Of a stretch of DNA of 64,000 nt, positions 31,071-39,963 are shown in pieces. A program made the position numbers and the translations under genes. Numbering within the stretch: position 1 is the stretch's first letter; the number at the start of each line of letters is the position of its first letter. Origin of the DNA: Oscillospiraceae bacterium (GTDB lineage Bacteria; Bacillota_A; Clostridia; Oscillospirales; Ruminococcaceae); assembly GCA_017523995.1 (NCBI GenBank), contig JAFWUX010000057.1:1-64000 (forward strand). The letters run 5' to 3'. The notes beneath the pieces were generated by a model, which did no database searches, was not told the DNA's origin, and saw only the letters and a program-made list of their open reading frames with translations.

Positions 31071-32552
31071 ATGAATCTTCCGCAAACAGAACAAACCTCG
31101 CTGTTCGCCTCCCGGAATCTGACCATGCTCGTAGACTTCTATGAGCTGACCATGGCAAACGGATTTCTCGAGAACGGGCTCGGCGATGTCACTGCCTGCT
31201 TCGACCTGTTCTTCCGCAAGGTCCCCGATAACGGCGGCTATGCGATCATGGCGGGTCTCGAGCAGGCAATCGAATATCTGAAGAATCTGCGCTTTACCGA
31301 ATCCGATATCCGGTATCTGCGCGAGAAACACATCTTCTCCGAGGCGTTTCTCAGCTACCTCGCGGAGTTTGAATTCTCCTGCGATGTCTGGGCAATCCCC
31401 GAGGGCACGCCGATCTTCCCGCATGAGCCGATCCTGACCGTGCGCGGTCCGGCGATGCAGGCGCAGTTTATCGAGACGATGCTGCTCCTGACAATCAATC
31501 ATCAGTCGCTCATTGCGACAAAGGCAAACCGCATCGTGCGCGCCGCAGACGGCAGACCCGTCATGGAATTCGGTTCGCGCAGAGCACAGGGCAGCGACGG
31601 CGCACTCTACGGCGCAAGAGCCGCCTATATCGCAGGTGCAGCCGGTACGGCATGCGCAATCTGCGACCGTGAATTCGGCGTTCCGGCGCTCGGCACGATG
31701 GCGCACAGCTGGGTGCAGCTCTTTCCGACCGAGCTCGATGCATTCCGCGCCTATGCAAAGGTCTATCCGGATGCATGCACGCTGCTCGTCGATACATTCC
31801 ATGTCCTGAAATCCGGCGTGCCGAACGCGATCACCGTGTTCAAGGAGCTCAAAGCCGCAGGACATACCCCGCAGGGCATCCGCATTGACAGCGGCGATAT
31901 TGCGTATCTCTCGAAAAAGGCGCGCATCATGCTCGATGAAGCAGGGCTGCCTGAGGTCAAGATCGTTGCCTCCAATTCGCTCGACGAATATCTGATCCGT
32001 GACCTGCTCGTGCAGGGCGCACAGATCGACAGCTTCGGCGTCGGCGAGCGGCTGGTCACATCGCGCTCGGAGCCGGTCTTCGGCGGTGTCTATAAGCTTG
32101 CAGCGGCAGGCTCCAAAGAGGCACCCGATGTCCTGACACCGCGCATCAAGCTTTCGGAGAACGCCGTCAAGATCACGAACCCCGGCTTCAAAACGCCGTG
32201 GCGTCTCTTTGATAAGGAAACCGGCATGGCAATCGCCGATGTGATTACGCTGGCAGATGAGGTCATCGACGATACACAGCCTTATGTCATCTTCGATCCG
32301 GAGTTTACCTATAAGCGCAAGACGCTGACCAATTTCCGCGCAGTCCGGCTGCATGTGCCGGTCTTTGAGAAGGGTAAGTGCGTCTACGAATCCCCCTCGA
32401 TCGAGACAATGCGCAGCTACTGCAAAGAGCAGCTCGATACCATCTGGGACGAGGTCAAGCGCTTTGAAAATCCGCATGCCTACTATGTCGATCTCTCCGA
32501 GCCGCTCTGGAAGCTCAAGCGCGAGATGCTCGACCGCTATTTTGCAGAATAA
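31071..32552 (+). CDS. Nicotinate phosphoribosyltransferase, second type
   Basis: The 493-residue enzyme belongs to the longer bacterial NAPRTase branch (YueK-like). Landmarks are MLVDFYELTMANGFLENG, FDLFFRKVPDNGGYAIMAGL, EFGSRRAQGSDGALYGARAA and the catalytic-His loop GTMAHSWVQLF. IRIDSGDIAYLSKKARIMLD and FGVGERLVTSR shape the PRPP site. It catalyses the same reaction as the PncB-type protein at 15915 but is not closely similar to it. AAGAGG lies nine bases before the ATG. First gene of a run with the glycosidase-like, HAD and lipoprotein genes. Confidence 0.92.
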   Translation: MNLPQTEQTSLFASRNLTMLVDFYELTMANGFLENGLGDVTACFDLFFRKVPDNGGYAIMAGLEQAIEYLKNLRFTESDIRYLREKHIFSEAFLSYLAEFEFSCDVWAIPEGTPIFPHEPILTVRGPAMQAQFIETMLLLTINHQSLIATKANRIVRAADGRPVMEFGSRRAQGSDGALYGARAAYIAGAAGTACAICDREFGVPALGTMAHSWVQLFPTELDAFRAYAKVYPDACTLLVDTFHVLKSGVPNAITVFKELKAAGHTPQGIRIDSGDIAYLSKKARIMLDEAGLPEVKIVASNSLDEYLIRDLLVQGAQIDSFGVGERLVTSRSEPVFGGVYKLAAAGSKEAPDVLTPRIKLSENAVKITNPGFKTPWRLFDKETGMAIADVITLADEVIDDTQPYVIFDPEFTYKRKTLTNFRAVRLHVPVFEKGKCVYESPSIETMRSYCKEQLDTIWDEVKRFENPHAYYVDLSEPLWKLKREMLDRYFAE

Positions 32553-32575
32553 CGACCGATGAAAGGAATTATCCG

Positions 32576-34018
32576 ATGAATCTTCCGATCTACCGCATCC
32601 ATATGGGACCTGCACGCTGCGCCGCCGATCTGACGGACGGCAGTGAGCGCGGCGAATATGTCCCGCAGGATTACATCCTGCAAACGCTCGGCAGACCGAT
32701 GCGCTCCGTCAACCTGATGTACTGCTACTACCCGCTCGACGAGGCTTTTCCGCTCCGCGCACGGGATGCATTCGCAGGCAAGGAGATCAAAAGTCAGTGG
32801 GACACGCCCTATGAGGATTATTTCCCCTATACGGGCGGACTGAACGGCAGCAGAGACGGCGCAGTCTTTCAGCAGATGCAGGATATCCGCCGGCACGGGC
32901 AGGATGTCACGCTGACGCTCGTCATTGACCCGAATGTCCCCGATGAACATCTCGTCGCAATCGCGGAGGACTTAAAGCCCTACGGCAGAGTGCTCCTGCG
33001 CATCAACCACGAGGCAACCGGCGACTGGTTCGCCTTCAACAAGCGCGCAAGCTATGCGGATATCGCAAAGTTCTTTGTCCGCGCCTGCGATATCATCCAC
33101 GAGCACGCGCCGAATGTCCAGATCATCACCTGCATCGGCGGCATTGAGGATCCCGGCTCCGAGACAATGGTCAAGGAGGAGGAGTTTACCTGCACGGTGC
33201 ATTCCGCCGATATCTGGTCGGTCGATAAATACATGTCCCTGCACTGGGGCTGGCCCTATGATATCGCGGAAAAGGGCGGCAATTCCCATAACCGGCACAG
33301 CTACAAGGATGTCTATGACCTGACAAAACGCTCGTTCCGGCGGTTTACGGAGCTCAGCGGCGGCGAGACAAAGCCGATGGTCATGAGCGAATTCAACGCC
33401 GACGGCGACGTCACCGGTCCCTACGATCAGTGCGATATGGTCGAGGGCTTCTTTCAGATGATCAAGGACGATCCGGAAAACTGGCTCACCGGCATCAACT
33501 TCTATCAGTTCCGCGACAGAGGCAGACTCGGGCTCGAGATTGAAGACCCGAATCATCCGGAGACCGGCATTCCGCAGCCCGTCATGCAGACCTTCAAAAA
33601 GTGGATCAATGATCCGCTGTTCCTGCCGGAGATGCTCGAATGCGGCGAGACGGCACTGCCTGTCACGCTGCGCTGGGGCAATGCCGATGATGCCGAGGGT
33701 CTTGCGGTCAAACTGAAAATTGAAGCAGACCCGCACTTCTGCGAGCTCTATTTCGAGGATGATAACAACTATATGATTGAGCTCAACGGCAAATGGTTCT
33801 ACAAGGCGCCGCAGACGAAATTCGTCGATCTGATGCCGGCGTTCTTTGAAAACCGCCTCACTGCGCCGAAAGAGCTGACGCTGAAAATCTTTGCACCGCC
33901 CGCAGACGGTCTCAATGACCTCAGCTGCCCCGACGGTCTCATGAACAGCTACACAACAATCACGAGGCTGCCGAAGCTGCGGCTTGCCTATGCACCTGTG
34001 GAGCCTGCCCGTGAGTAA
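32576..34018 (+). CDS. Cytosolic glycoside-hydrolase-like protein
   Basis: The 480-residue product lacks a signal peptide. Residues about 95-345 look like a TIM barrel with two well-placed acids: Glu in LLRINHEATGDWFAFNKRAS, similar to the acid/base region of GH26-like enzymes, and Glu in MVMSEFNADGDV, the nucleophile position. The last 130 residues are a beta-rich domain (VTLRWGNADDAEGLAVKLK, YFEDDNNYMIELNG). I would call it a clan-A-like glycosidase, family uncertain. It follows NAPRTase by 23 bases, and the HAD gene starts inside its last codons. Confidence 0.6.
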   Translation: MNLPIYRIHMGPARCAADLTDGSERGEYVPQDYILQTLGRPMRSVNLMYCYYPLDEAFPLRARDAFAGKEIKSQWDTPYEDYFPYTGGLNGSRDGAVFQQMQDIRRHGQDVTLTLVIDPNVPDEHLVAIAEDLKPYGRVLLRINHEATGDWFAFNKRASYADIAKFFVRACDIIHEHAPNVQIITCIGGIEDPGSETMVKEEEFTCTVHSADIWSVDKYMSLHWGWPYDIAEKGGNSHNRHSYKDVYDLTKRSFRRFTELSGGETKPMVMSEFNADGDVTGPYDQCDMVEGFFQMIKDDPENWLTGINFYQFRDRGRLGLEIEDPNHPETGIPQPVMQTFKKWINDPLFLPEMLECGETALPVTLRWGNADDAEGLAVKLKIEADPHFCELYFEDDNNYMIELNGKWFYKAPQTKFVDLMPAFFENRLTAPKELTLKIFAPPADGLNDLSCPDGLMNSYTTITRLPKLRLAYAPVEPARE

Positions 34019-34850
34019 GATTTTATATGTCACCGATCTTGACGGGACGCTTTTGCAGCCCGATGTCACGATCTCCGATGAGAGCGCGGCGATTCTGCAG
34101 AGACTGCTTGATGCAGGTCTCCCGCTGACTGCCGCGACCGCACGCACGAGCTTTTCCGTCATGCCGATTCTGCGCGGACTGCCCTTCCGGCTCCCGCTGA
34201 TTCTGCAGAACGGCGCCGTGCTGCACGATCCGCAGAAAGACAGAATCGTCTCTGCGGCATCTATCGCGCCGGAGGTCTTTCTGCAGGTGCTCGGCATCTA
34301 CAAGGCACACGGCTTCAACGGCTTTGTCTTCTGTGTGCCGGAGGATCAGCTGCGCTGCTGCTATACCGAGCTGACAACGCCCCATATGCGCCGCTATTAC
34401 ACCGAGCGCCGCGAAAATTATGACAAGCCGTTCGATCAGGTTGAAACGCTGCAGATGCTCGCGGAACGCAATCCTGTGTATCTTTCGCTCAATGCGCCGA
34501 AGGAAAAGCTCGATCCGGTTTACGAGGCACTGCAGGCGGTCAGCGGCATTTCGATCGCCTACTACCGCGATGTCTACGAGACGGATATCTGGTATCTCGA
34601 GGTTTCGGCGCCGGATGCATCCAAATATCACGGCATTCAGAAGCTGCGGGAAATGACCGGCGCAGAGCAGGTCATCGGGTTCGGCGACAATCTCAACGAT
34701 CTGCCGCTGTTCAAAGCCTGCGATGTCAGAATCGCGGTCGGGAATGCGGCGGAGGATCTCAAAAAGCTCGCCGATCTTGTAATCGGGAAAAATACCGAAA
34801 ATGCCGTTGCGCATTATCTGGAGACGCATTTTCAGGGAGGTGCGCGATGA
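34011..34850 (+). CDS. HAD-superfamily hydrolase, Cof type
   Basis: The 279-residue protein starts at GTG 34011 (GGAG upstream), overlapping the previous gene by eight bases. Motif I is VTDLDGTLLQPDVTISDESA with both aspartates, motif II is in LTAATARTSF, and motif IV is VIGFGDNLNDLPLFKACDVR. A large C2-type cap lies between. Such enzymes dephosphorylate sugar phosphates or other small phosphoesters in the cytoplasm. The next gene begins within its stop codon (ATGA). Confidence 0.9.
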   Translation: MSKILYVTDLDGTLLQPDVTISDESAAILQRLLDAGLPLTAATARTSFSVMPILRGLPFRLPLILQNGAVLHDPQKDRIVSAASIAPEVFLQVLGIYKAHGFNGFVFCVPEDQLRCCYTELTTPHMRRYYTERRENYDKPFDQVETLQMLAERNPVYLSLNAPKEKLDPVYEALQAVSGISIAYYRDVYETDIWYLEVSAPDASKYHGIQKLREMTGAEQVIGFGDNLNDLPLFKACDVRIAVGNAAEDLKKLADLVIGKNTENAVAHYLETHFQGGAR

Positions 34851-35482
34851 ACAAAAGAATCACAGCCCCCCTGCTTGCGGCTGTGCTCCTCTGCACCGGA
34901 TGTGCAGCGCAGAACAGCTCAACCGTCCCCGAACCGGAGGGCACACCCGCTGTCACGGATGCCGCGAAAACAGAATCCGCTGCGGAAACAGTCCCCGAAA
35001 GCACTGATGCGCAGGAATCCGCAGATGACGTTTCTGCCGTCGTGACCGATGCAGCCGCATCCGGCGAGGATGCCGCAGTCCCCGTCACCGATCCGCCGGT
35101 ACTGGCGGAAACCGATGAGGACTCCCCCTATGCGAGCGTGATGATCGAGGGACAGTTCACCGCAACCGTCCGCGCAAAGCTGCCGGATTACGTCTCTGAC
35201 GAGGAAACCGTGCAGGCGGCTGTTTTACAGCTCTTTCAGGATATCCCGTTCTTCATCCGGCTGACACCTGAGATCTGTGATCAGATCGAAGCCGGTGAGA
35301 TATATGTATTCCATGTCCCCGAACAGGAGCTCACAACCGAGAAAACCAACCTCTTTGATGACGGCACGCTTTCGCCGGATGCAGTCATCCGCTCCTATGC
35401 GGTGATCGACAGCGTCCGCAAGCCGCAGGAGGATGAGTACGGGCTCGATACATGGAATGTCAGCTACAAAACCGTATCATAA
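34847..35482 (+). CDS. Lipoprotein of unknown function
   Basis: The 211-residue protein has a lipoprotein signal (PLLAAVLLCTGCAAQNSST, lipidated Cys at about residue 19). A low-complexity Ala/Glu/Thr/Val linker runs to about residue 95. A small folded domain of about 115 residues follows (QFTATVRAKLPDYVSDEETV, FIRLTPEICDQIEAGEIYVF). I do not recognise the domain. It is translationally coupled to the HAD gene. Confidence 0.75.
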   Translation: MNKRITAPLLAAVLLCTGCAAQNSSTVPEPEGTPAVTDAAKTESAAETVPESTDAQESADDVSAVVTDAAASGEDAAVPVTDPPVLAETDEDSPYASVMIEGQFTATVRAKLPDYVSDEETVQAAVLQLFQDIPFFIRLTPEICDQIEAGEIYVFHVPEQELTTEKTNLFDDGTLSPDAVIRSYAVIDSVRKPQEDEYGLDTWNVSYKTVS

Positions 35483-35521
35483 ACGGTTCCGCCTGACGGA
35501 ACCGAACAAAGGAGAATACAC

Positions 35522-37249
35522 ATGAAAAAACTGATGCTTGGAAACGAAGCATTCGCAAGAGGTCTTTATGAGGCAGGCTGCCGGTTTGCATCCAGCTACC
35601 CGGGCACGCCGTCCACCGAGATCACCGAGACGATTGCAAAGTACGACGAAGTCTATGCTGAATGGGCGCCGAATGAAAAGGTCGCTGTGGAATCCGCACT
35701 GGGCGCATCCTTTGCAGGTGCAAGAGCCTTTGCTGCGATGAAGCATGTCGGTCTGAACGTTGCTGCCGATCCGCTCTATACTGCGGCTTACACCGGCGTC
35801 AACGGTGGTCTGGTCATTGCAGTTGCAGATGATCCGGGCATGCACTCCTCGCAGAACGAGCAGGATTCCCGTCATCACGCAATTGCATCCAAAGTCCCGA
35901 TGCTCGAGCCCTCGGATTCGCAGGAATGCAAGGATTTTGCAATCCTCGGCTACGATCTCTCCGAGGAATTCGATACACCGGTGCTGATCCGCACCGCAAC
36001 CAGAGTTGCACACTCCCAGAGTGCGGTTGAGCAGCTCCCGAGACAGGAAAAGGAACTCAAGCCCTACGCAAAGAATCCGCAGAAGTACGTCATGGTGCCG
36101 GCAAATGCAAAGGGACGCCACGTTGTTGTCGAGGAGCGCACAAAGAAGCTCATCGCCTACGCTGAGACCGCTCCGATCAACAGGGTTGAGGACAACGGCT
36201 CCGAGATCGGCGTGATCACCTGCGGCGCTGCTTATCAGTACGCGAAGGATGCGCTCGGAAGCAAGGTCAACTACCTTAAGCTCGGCATGACCAACCCGCT
36301 GCCGGACAAGCTGTTCCTCGATTTCGCTGCAAAGTGCAAGACCGTCTACATCATTGAGGAGCTCGACGGCATCCTCGAGCAGCACGCAAAGGCACTCGGC
36401 ATCGCTTGCAAGGGCAAGGAAATCTTCGGCTGCATCGGTGAGCTCAATCAGGTTATCATCGCAGAGAAGCTGCTCGGCACCACGCCGGAGGTCACCCCGT
36501 ATCCGGAGAATCTGCCGATCCGCCCGCCTGTCATGTGTGCCGGATGTCCGCACCGCGGCGTGTTCTATACGCTCGCAAAGCACAAGATCACCGTTTCCGG
36601 CGATATCGGCTGCTATACGCTCGGCGCTGCAAAGCCGCTCGAATCCATTGACTGGACAATCTGCATGGGCTCCTCTGTCTCCTGCCTGCACGGCTTCAAC
36701 AAGGTGCTCGGCGAAAAATCCCAGAACAAAACCGTCGCTGTCATCGGTGACTCGACCTTTATGCACACCGGTCTCAATTCGCTCGTCAATGTCGCATACA
36801 ACGCATCCAACTCGACTGTAATCATCCTCGATAACTCGATCACCGGCATGACCGGTCACCAGCAGAACCCGACCACTGGCAAGAACCTCAAGGGCGATCC
36901 GGCTGCTGCCGTCGATCTCGAGGCATTGTGCCATGCAATCGGCATCAAGCGCGTCCGCGTGGCTGATCCGTATCACCTTGCGGAGATGGAAAAGGCAATC
37001 ACCGAGGAGCTCGCTGTCAATGAGCCCTCTGTCATCATCAGCCGCCGTCCCTGCGCACTGCTCAAGTATGTCAAGCACAATCCGCCGCTCCATGTTGACA
37101 CAGACAAGTGCAAGAGCTGCAAGATGTGCCTGAAGCTCGGCTGCCCGGCAATCTCCATGAAGGACGGCAAGGCATGCATCGACCATACACAGTGTGTCGG
37201 CTGCGGCATCTGTGAGGAGCTCTGCAAGTTTGACGCAATCCAGAAGTAA
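35522..37249 (+). CDS. iorA: Indolepyruvate ferredoxin oxidoreductase, alpha subunit
   Basis: The 575-residue subunit binds thiamine diphosphate and oxidatively decarboxylates aryl pyruvates to aryl-CoA, reducing ferredoxin. N-terminal pyrimidine-binding domain: YEAGCRFASSYPGTPSTEIT, ADDPGMHSSQNEQDSRHHAI. TPP domain: MCAGCPHRGVFYTLAKHKIT, VIGDSTFMHTGLNSLVNVAY, LDNSITGMTGHQQNP. At the C-terminus two 4Fe-4S motifs are present (CKSCKMCLKLGCP, CVGCGICEELC). Partner subunit IorB is encoded 576 bases downstream. Confidence 0.95.
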   Translation: MKKLMLGNEAFARGLYEAGCRFASSYPGTPSTEITETIAKYDEVYAEWAPNEKVAVESALGASFAGARAFAAMKHVGLNVAADPLYTAAYTGVNGGLVIAVADDPGMHSSQNEQDSRHHAIASKVPMLEPSDSQECKDFAILGYDLSEEFDTPVLIRTATRVAHSQSAVEQLPRQEKELKPYAKNPQKYVMVPANAKGRHVVVEERTKKLIAYAETAPINRVEDNGSEIGVITCGAAYQYAKDALGSKVNYLKLGMTNPLPDKLFLDFAAKCKTVYIIEELDGILEQHAKALGIACKGKEIFGCIGELNQVIIAEKLLGTTPEVTPYPENLPIRPPVMCAGCPHRGVFYTLAKHKITVSGDIGCYTLGAAKPLESIDWTICMGSSVSCLHGFNKVLGEKSQNKTVAVIGDSTFMHTGLNSLVNVAYNASNSTVIILDNSITGMTGHQQNPTTGKNLKGDPAAAVDLEALCHAIGIKRVRVADPYHLAEMEKAITEELAVNEPSVIISRRPCALLKYVKHNPPLHVDTDKCKSCKMCLKLGCPAISMKDGKACIDHTQCVGCGICEELCKFDAIQK

Positions 37250-37296
37250 CCTTACCAAACAACCGCATCACAATCACACAACGGAGACTGCCCGCG

Positions 37297-37500
37297 ATGA
37301 AACGAAAAACGAAAATCAGGCAGATTTACTGCCCTTACTGCGACATTCTTCTCAAATATCAGGGCGCACACCGCATTCAGCTCGGCAGATACGGCTGGCT
37401 CGTTGAACACTGGGATCAACTCTTTGCCGGTTCGCTCGATGTGCAGCTCTATGAATGCCCGAAATGCGGAAAAATCGAAATGTTCCGTGAAAGGAAATGA
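37297..37500 (+). CDS. Small zinc-ribbon protein
   Basis: The 67-residue basic protein has two cysteine pairs, YCPYCDILLKYQG and YECPKCGKIEMF, suited to bind one zinc. It is inserted between iorA and iorB and overlaps the next small gene by four bases (ATGA). Function unknown; possibly a metal-dependent helper of the oxidoreductase or simply an unrelated insert in the operon. Confidence 0.7.
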   Translation: MKRKTKIRQIYCPYCDILLKYQGAHRIQLGRYGWLVEHWDQLFAGSLDVQLYECPKCGKIEMFRERK

Positions 37501-37745
37501 AGAAAGCTATGCCGCTCAACTATGAAAAGCTCTCCCCGAAGGGGAAATTTATCCGCACCTGCATCTGTGTGCCGATTCTGTTTATACTGCTCTTTGGCAC
37601 GCTCTGGTTCTGTGCCACGCATTTTACACTCGGCGCAGGCTTTATCATCAAGGCGTCGATCGGCGTCGTGCTCAGCATTGTGGTCGCTGTCTGGCAGCTC
37701 ATCACAACCTACAAGGCATGGAAAGATGATGAGGACTTCTATTGA
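37497..37745 (+). CDS. Small two-pass membrane protein
   Basis: The 82-residue product has two transmembrane helices (about residues 21-41, CVPILFILLFGTLWFCATHF, and 47-68, FIIKASIGVVLSIVVAVWQL) and an acidic end (KDDEDFY). An ATG at 37509 (MPLNYEK) is an alternative start; neither has an ideal ribosome-binding site. Coupled to the zinc-ribbon gene. Function unknown. Confidence 0.65.
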   Translation: MKKAMPLNYEKLSPKGKFIRTCICVPILFILLFGTLWFCATHFTLGAGFIIKASIGVVLSIVVAVWQLITTYKAWKDDEDFY

Positions 37746-37825
37746 CGGATTGTGAGATCCGCAGCCCGAACCGCAGGCATTCTGCGGGAGGGATGAAACT
37801 GAAACTATATCAAGAGGTATTGAAT

Positions 37826-38398
37826 ATGGAAACGAAATCTGTAATGATCGTCGGCGTCGGCGGACAGGGTTCCCTGCTCGCAAGCCGCATCCTCGGCAAT
37901 GTGCTCTTACAGCAGGGCTTTGCCGTAAAGGTCAGCGAAGTACACGGCATGTCGCAGCGCGGCGGCTCCGTTGTCACTTATGTCAAATACGGCGATGCCG
38001 TCTACTCCCCGACCGTTGAGAAGGGCGAGGCGGATGTCATCATCTCCTTTGAGCTGCTCGAGGCAGCCCGCTGGGCAGGCTATCTGAAGAAGGGCGGCAA
38101 GATCGTCACCTCGACCCAGACGCTCGATCCGATGCCGGTCATCACCGGTGCGGCAACCTATCCGCAGGGCATCATCGAGAATCTCAAATCCATGAACATT
38201 GACGTCACCGCTGTGGATGCACTCTCCCTCGCGGAGCAGGCAGGCAGCGCAAAGGCTTCCAATGTTGTGCTGATGGGCGTTGTCTCCAAAAAGATGGACT
38301 TTGATGAGTCCGTCTGGCAGGAGGCACTGAACCAGTGCGTGCCGGAAAAGTTCATCGAAATGAACCGCAAAGCATTCGCACTCGGCAGAGACGCCTGA
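37826..38398 (+). CDS. iorB: Indolepyruvate oxidoreductase, beta subunit
   Basis: The 190-residue subunit is the gamma-type domain of 2-oxoacid:ferredoxin oxidoreductases. VMIVGVGGQGSLLASRILGN, VKVSEVHGMSQRGGSVVTYV and VMLMG-type core (SNVVLMGVVSKKMDF) are visible. It completes the IorAB enzyme. ATG 37826 is eight bases after AAGAGG; a longer reading from 37742 begins inside the previous gene. Confidence 0.93.
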   Translation: METKSVMIVGVGGQGSLLASRILGNVLLQQGFAVKVSEVHGMSQRGGSVVTYVKYGDAVYSPTVEKGEADVIISFELLEAARWAGYLKKGGKIVTSTQTLDPMPVITGAATYPQGIIENLKSMNIDVTAVDALSLAEQAGSAKASNVVLMGVVSKKMDFDESVWQEALNQCVPEKFIEMNRKAFALGRDA

Positions 38399-38427
38399 TC
38401 ACCGGAGACCCCGCTTTTTCACAGAAA

Positions 38428-38454
38428 GGATACAGCCATATTAACGCTGTATCC
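38428..38454 (+). other. Intercistronic hairpin after iorB
   Basis: GGATACAGC pairs with GCTGTATCC. No T-run follows. The 218-base gap 38399-38616 holds no other feature I can support. Confidence 0.45.
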
Positions 38455-38616
38455 CGATCATCACCGAACAGAAATACGGAAACACCGGGGAATCCTGTAA
38501 ACATTTGCAGGAGCTGGATTTTCGTCTGCACAATATGAGCGAACATCAAACTCATACACAATATCATTCAAATCAGAACAGACGGAAATCATTATATTTG
38601 AAAGGAATGAACCCCA

Positions 38617-39924
38617 ATGGCAAAGTATTGGCAAGCGGACATTGAAACAATGTCCCCCGAAGACATGAGAAAGCTCCAGAATGAGCGCCTCGTCAAGCAG
38701 GTCAAACATGTCTACGATAACGTCCCCTACTACAGAGATCTCATGGACAAAAAAGGCGTCAAGCCGGAGGACATCCAGTCTGTTGACGATCTGCAGAAGC
38801 TGCCGTTCCTCTCCAAAGCCGATCTGCGCGAGGCATATCCCTTCGGGCTGCTCGCAAAGCCGCTCTCCGACTGCGTCAGAATCCACTCGACCAGCGGCAC
38901 CACCGGCAAGCGCGTTGTTGCATTCTATACCCAGCATGACGTTGATCTCTGGGAGGACTGCTGTGCCAGAGCCATTACCGCGGCAGGCGGCAATGAGGAC
39001 GATGTCTGTCAGATTGCATACGGCTACGGTCTGTTCACCGGCGGCATGGGTCTCCACGGCGGTTCGCACAAGGCAGGATGTCTGACACTGCCGATGTCCT
39101 CGGGCAATACCGAGCGCCAGATTCAGTTCATGCGCGATCTCGGGGCGACAATCCTCTGCTGCACGCCTTCCTATGCGGCGTATATCGGCGAAACGCTGCA
39201 CGACATGGGTCTGACCCCCGATGATATCAAGCTCAAGGCGGGTATCTTCGGCGCGGAGCCGTGGACGGAGGAAATGCGCCGCTCCATCGAGAAATCCCTC
39301 GGCATCAAGGCATACGATATCTTCGGTCTGACCGAGATTTCCGGTCCGGGCGTTGCATTTGAATGCGAGGAACAGTCCGGCATGCATATCAATGAGGATC
39401 ACTTCATTCCTGAGATCATTGATCCGGAGACCGGCGAGGTGCTGCCGGAAGGCTCTGTCGGCGAGCTTGTCTTCACGAGCATCACGAAGGAGGCATTCCC
39501 GCTGCTCCGCTACCGCACACGCGATCTCTGTGTGCTTTCTCGCAAAAAGTGCTCCTGCGGCAGAACCCTCATCAAGATGGCAAAGCCGATGGGCAGAAGC
39601 GATGATATGATGATCATCCGCGGCGTCAACGTGTTCCCGTCGCAGATCGAGACCGTGCTCATCGAGCAGGGCTATTCGCCGAACTATCTCATCGAGGTGG
39701 ATCGCAAGAACAATACCGATACGCTTGATATCAGCGTTGAGATGAATCCGGATCAGTTCTCCGACAAGATGAAGGACGTTCAGGATAAGGAAAAGGCGCT
39801 CGCAGGCGCAATCAAGACCATGCTCGGCATCAACCCGAAGGTACATCTGGTCTCGCCGAAGTCTCTCGCGCGCAGCGAGGGCAAGGCTGTCCGCGTCATC
39901 GACCGCAGGAAGCTGCATGACTGA
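38617..39924 (+). CDS. paaK: Phenylacetate-CoA ligase
   Basis: The 435-residue adenylate-forming enzyme activates phenylacetate-type acids to CoA thioesters. The ATP loop is HSTSGTTGKRVVAFYTQHDV, YGYGLFTGGMGLHGGSHKAG and AEPWTEEMRRSIEKSLG are PaaK-specific, and FGLTEISGPGVAFECEEQSG and YRTRDLCVL follow, ending in a C-terminal lid with RSEGKAVRVIDRR. Adjacent iorAB makes aryl-CoA from aryl pyruvate; PaaK would interconvert it with the free acid, possibly yielding ATP. An ACT-domain gene nearby is the usual companion. Confidence 0.95.
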   Translation: MAKYWQADIETMSPEDMRKLQNERLVKQVKHVYDNVPYYRDLMDKKGVKPEDIQSVDDLQKLPFLSKADLREAYPFGLLAKPLSDCVRIHSTSGTTGKRVVAFYTQHDVDLWEDCCARAITAAGGNEDDVCQIAYGYGLFTGGMGLHGGSHKAGCLTLPMSSGNTERQIQFMRDLGATILCCTPSYAAYIGETLHDMGLTPDDIKLKAGIFGAEPWTEEMRRSIEKSLGIKAYDIFGLTEISGPGVAFECEEQSGMHINEDHFIPEIIDPETGEVLPEGSVGELVFTSITKEAFPLLRYRTRDLCVLSRKKCSCGRTLIKMAKPMGRSDDMMIIRGVNVFPSQIETVLIEQGYSPNYLIEVDRKNNTDTLDISVEMNPDQFSDKMKDVQDKEKALAGAIKTMLGINPKVHLVSPKSLARSEGKAVRVIDRRKLHD

Positions 39925-39963
39925 AAACAACATATTTTTTATCAGAACGGAGTCTTTTACACA

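Noticed and set aside
30801..32615. Minus-strand 604-codon frame opposite NAPRTase
   Set aside because: Antisense to a well-conserved enzyme; composition is typical of a shadow frame.
38399..38616. Possible T-box or riboswitch before paaK
   Set aside because: Only a 9-bp hairpin is present; no T-box sequence, specifier stem or known aptamer core was found.
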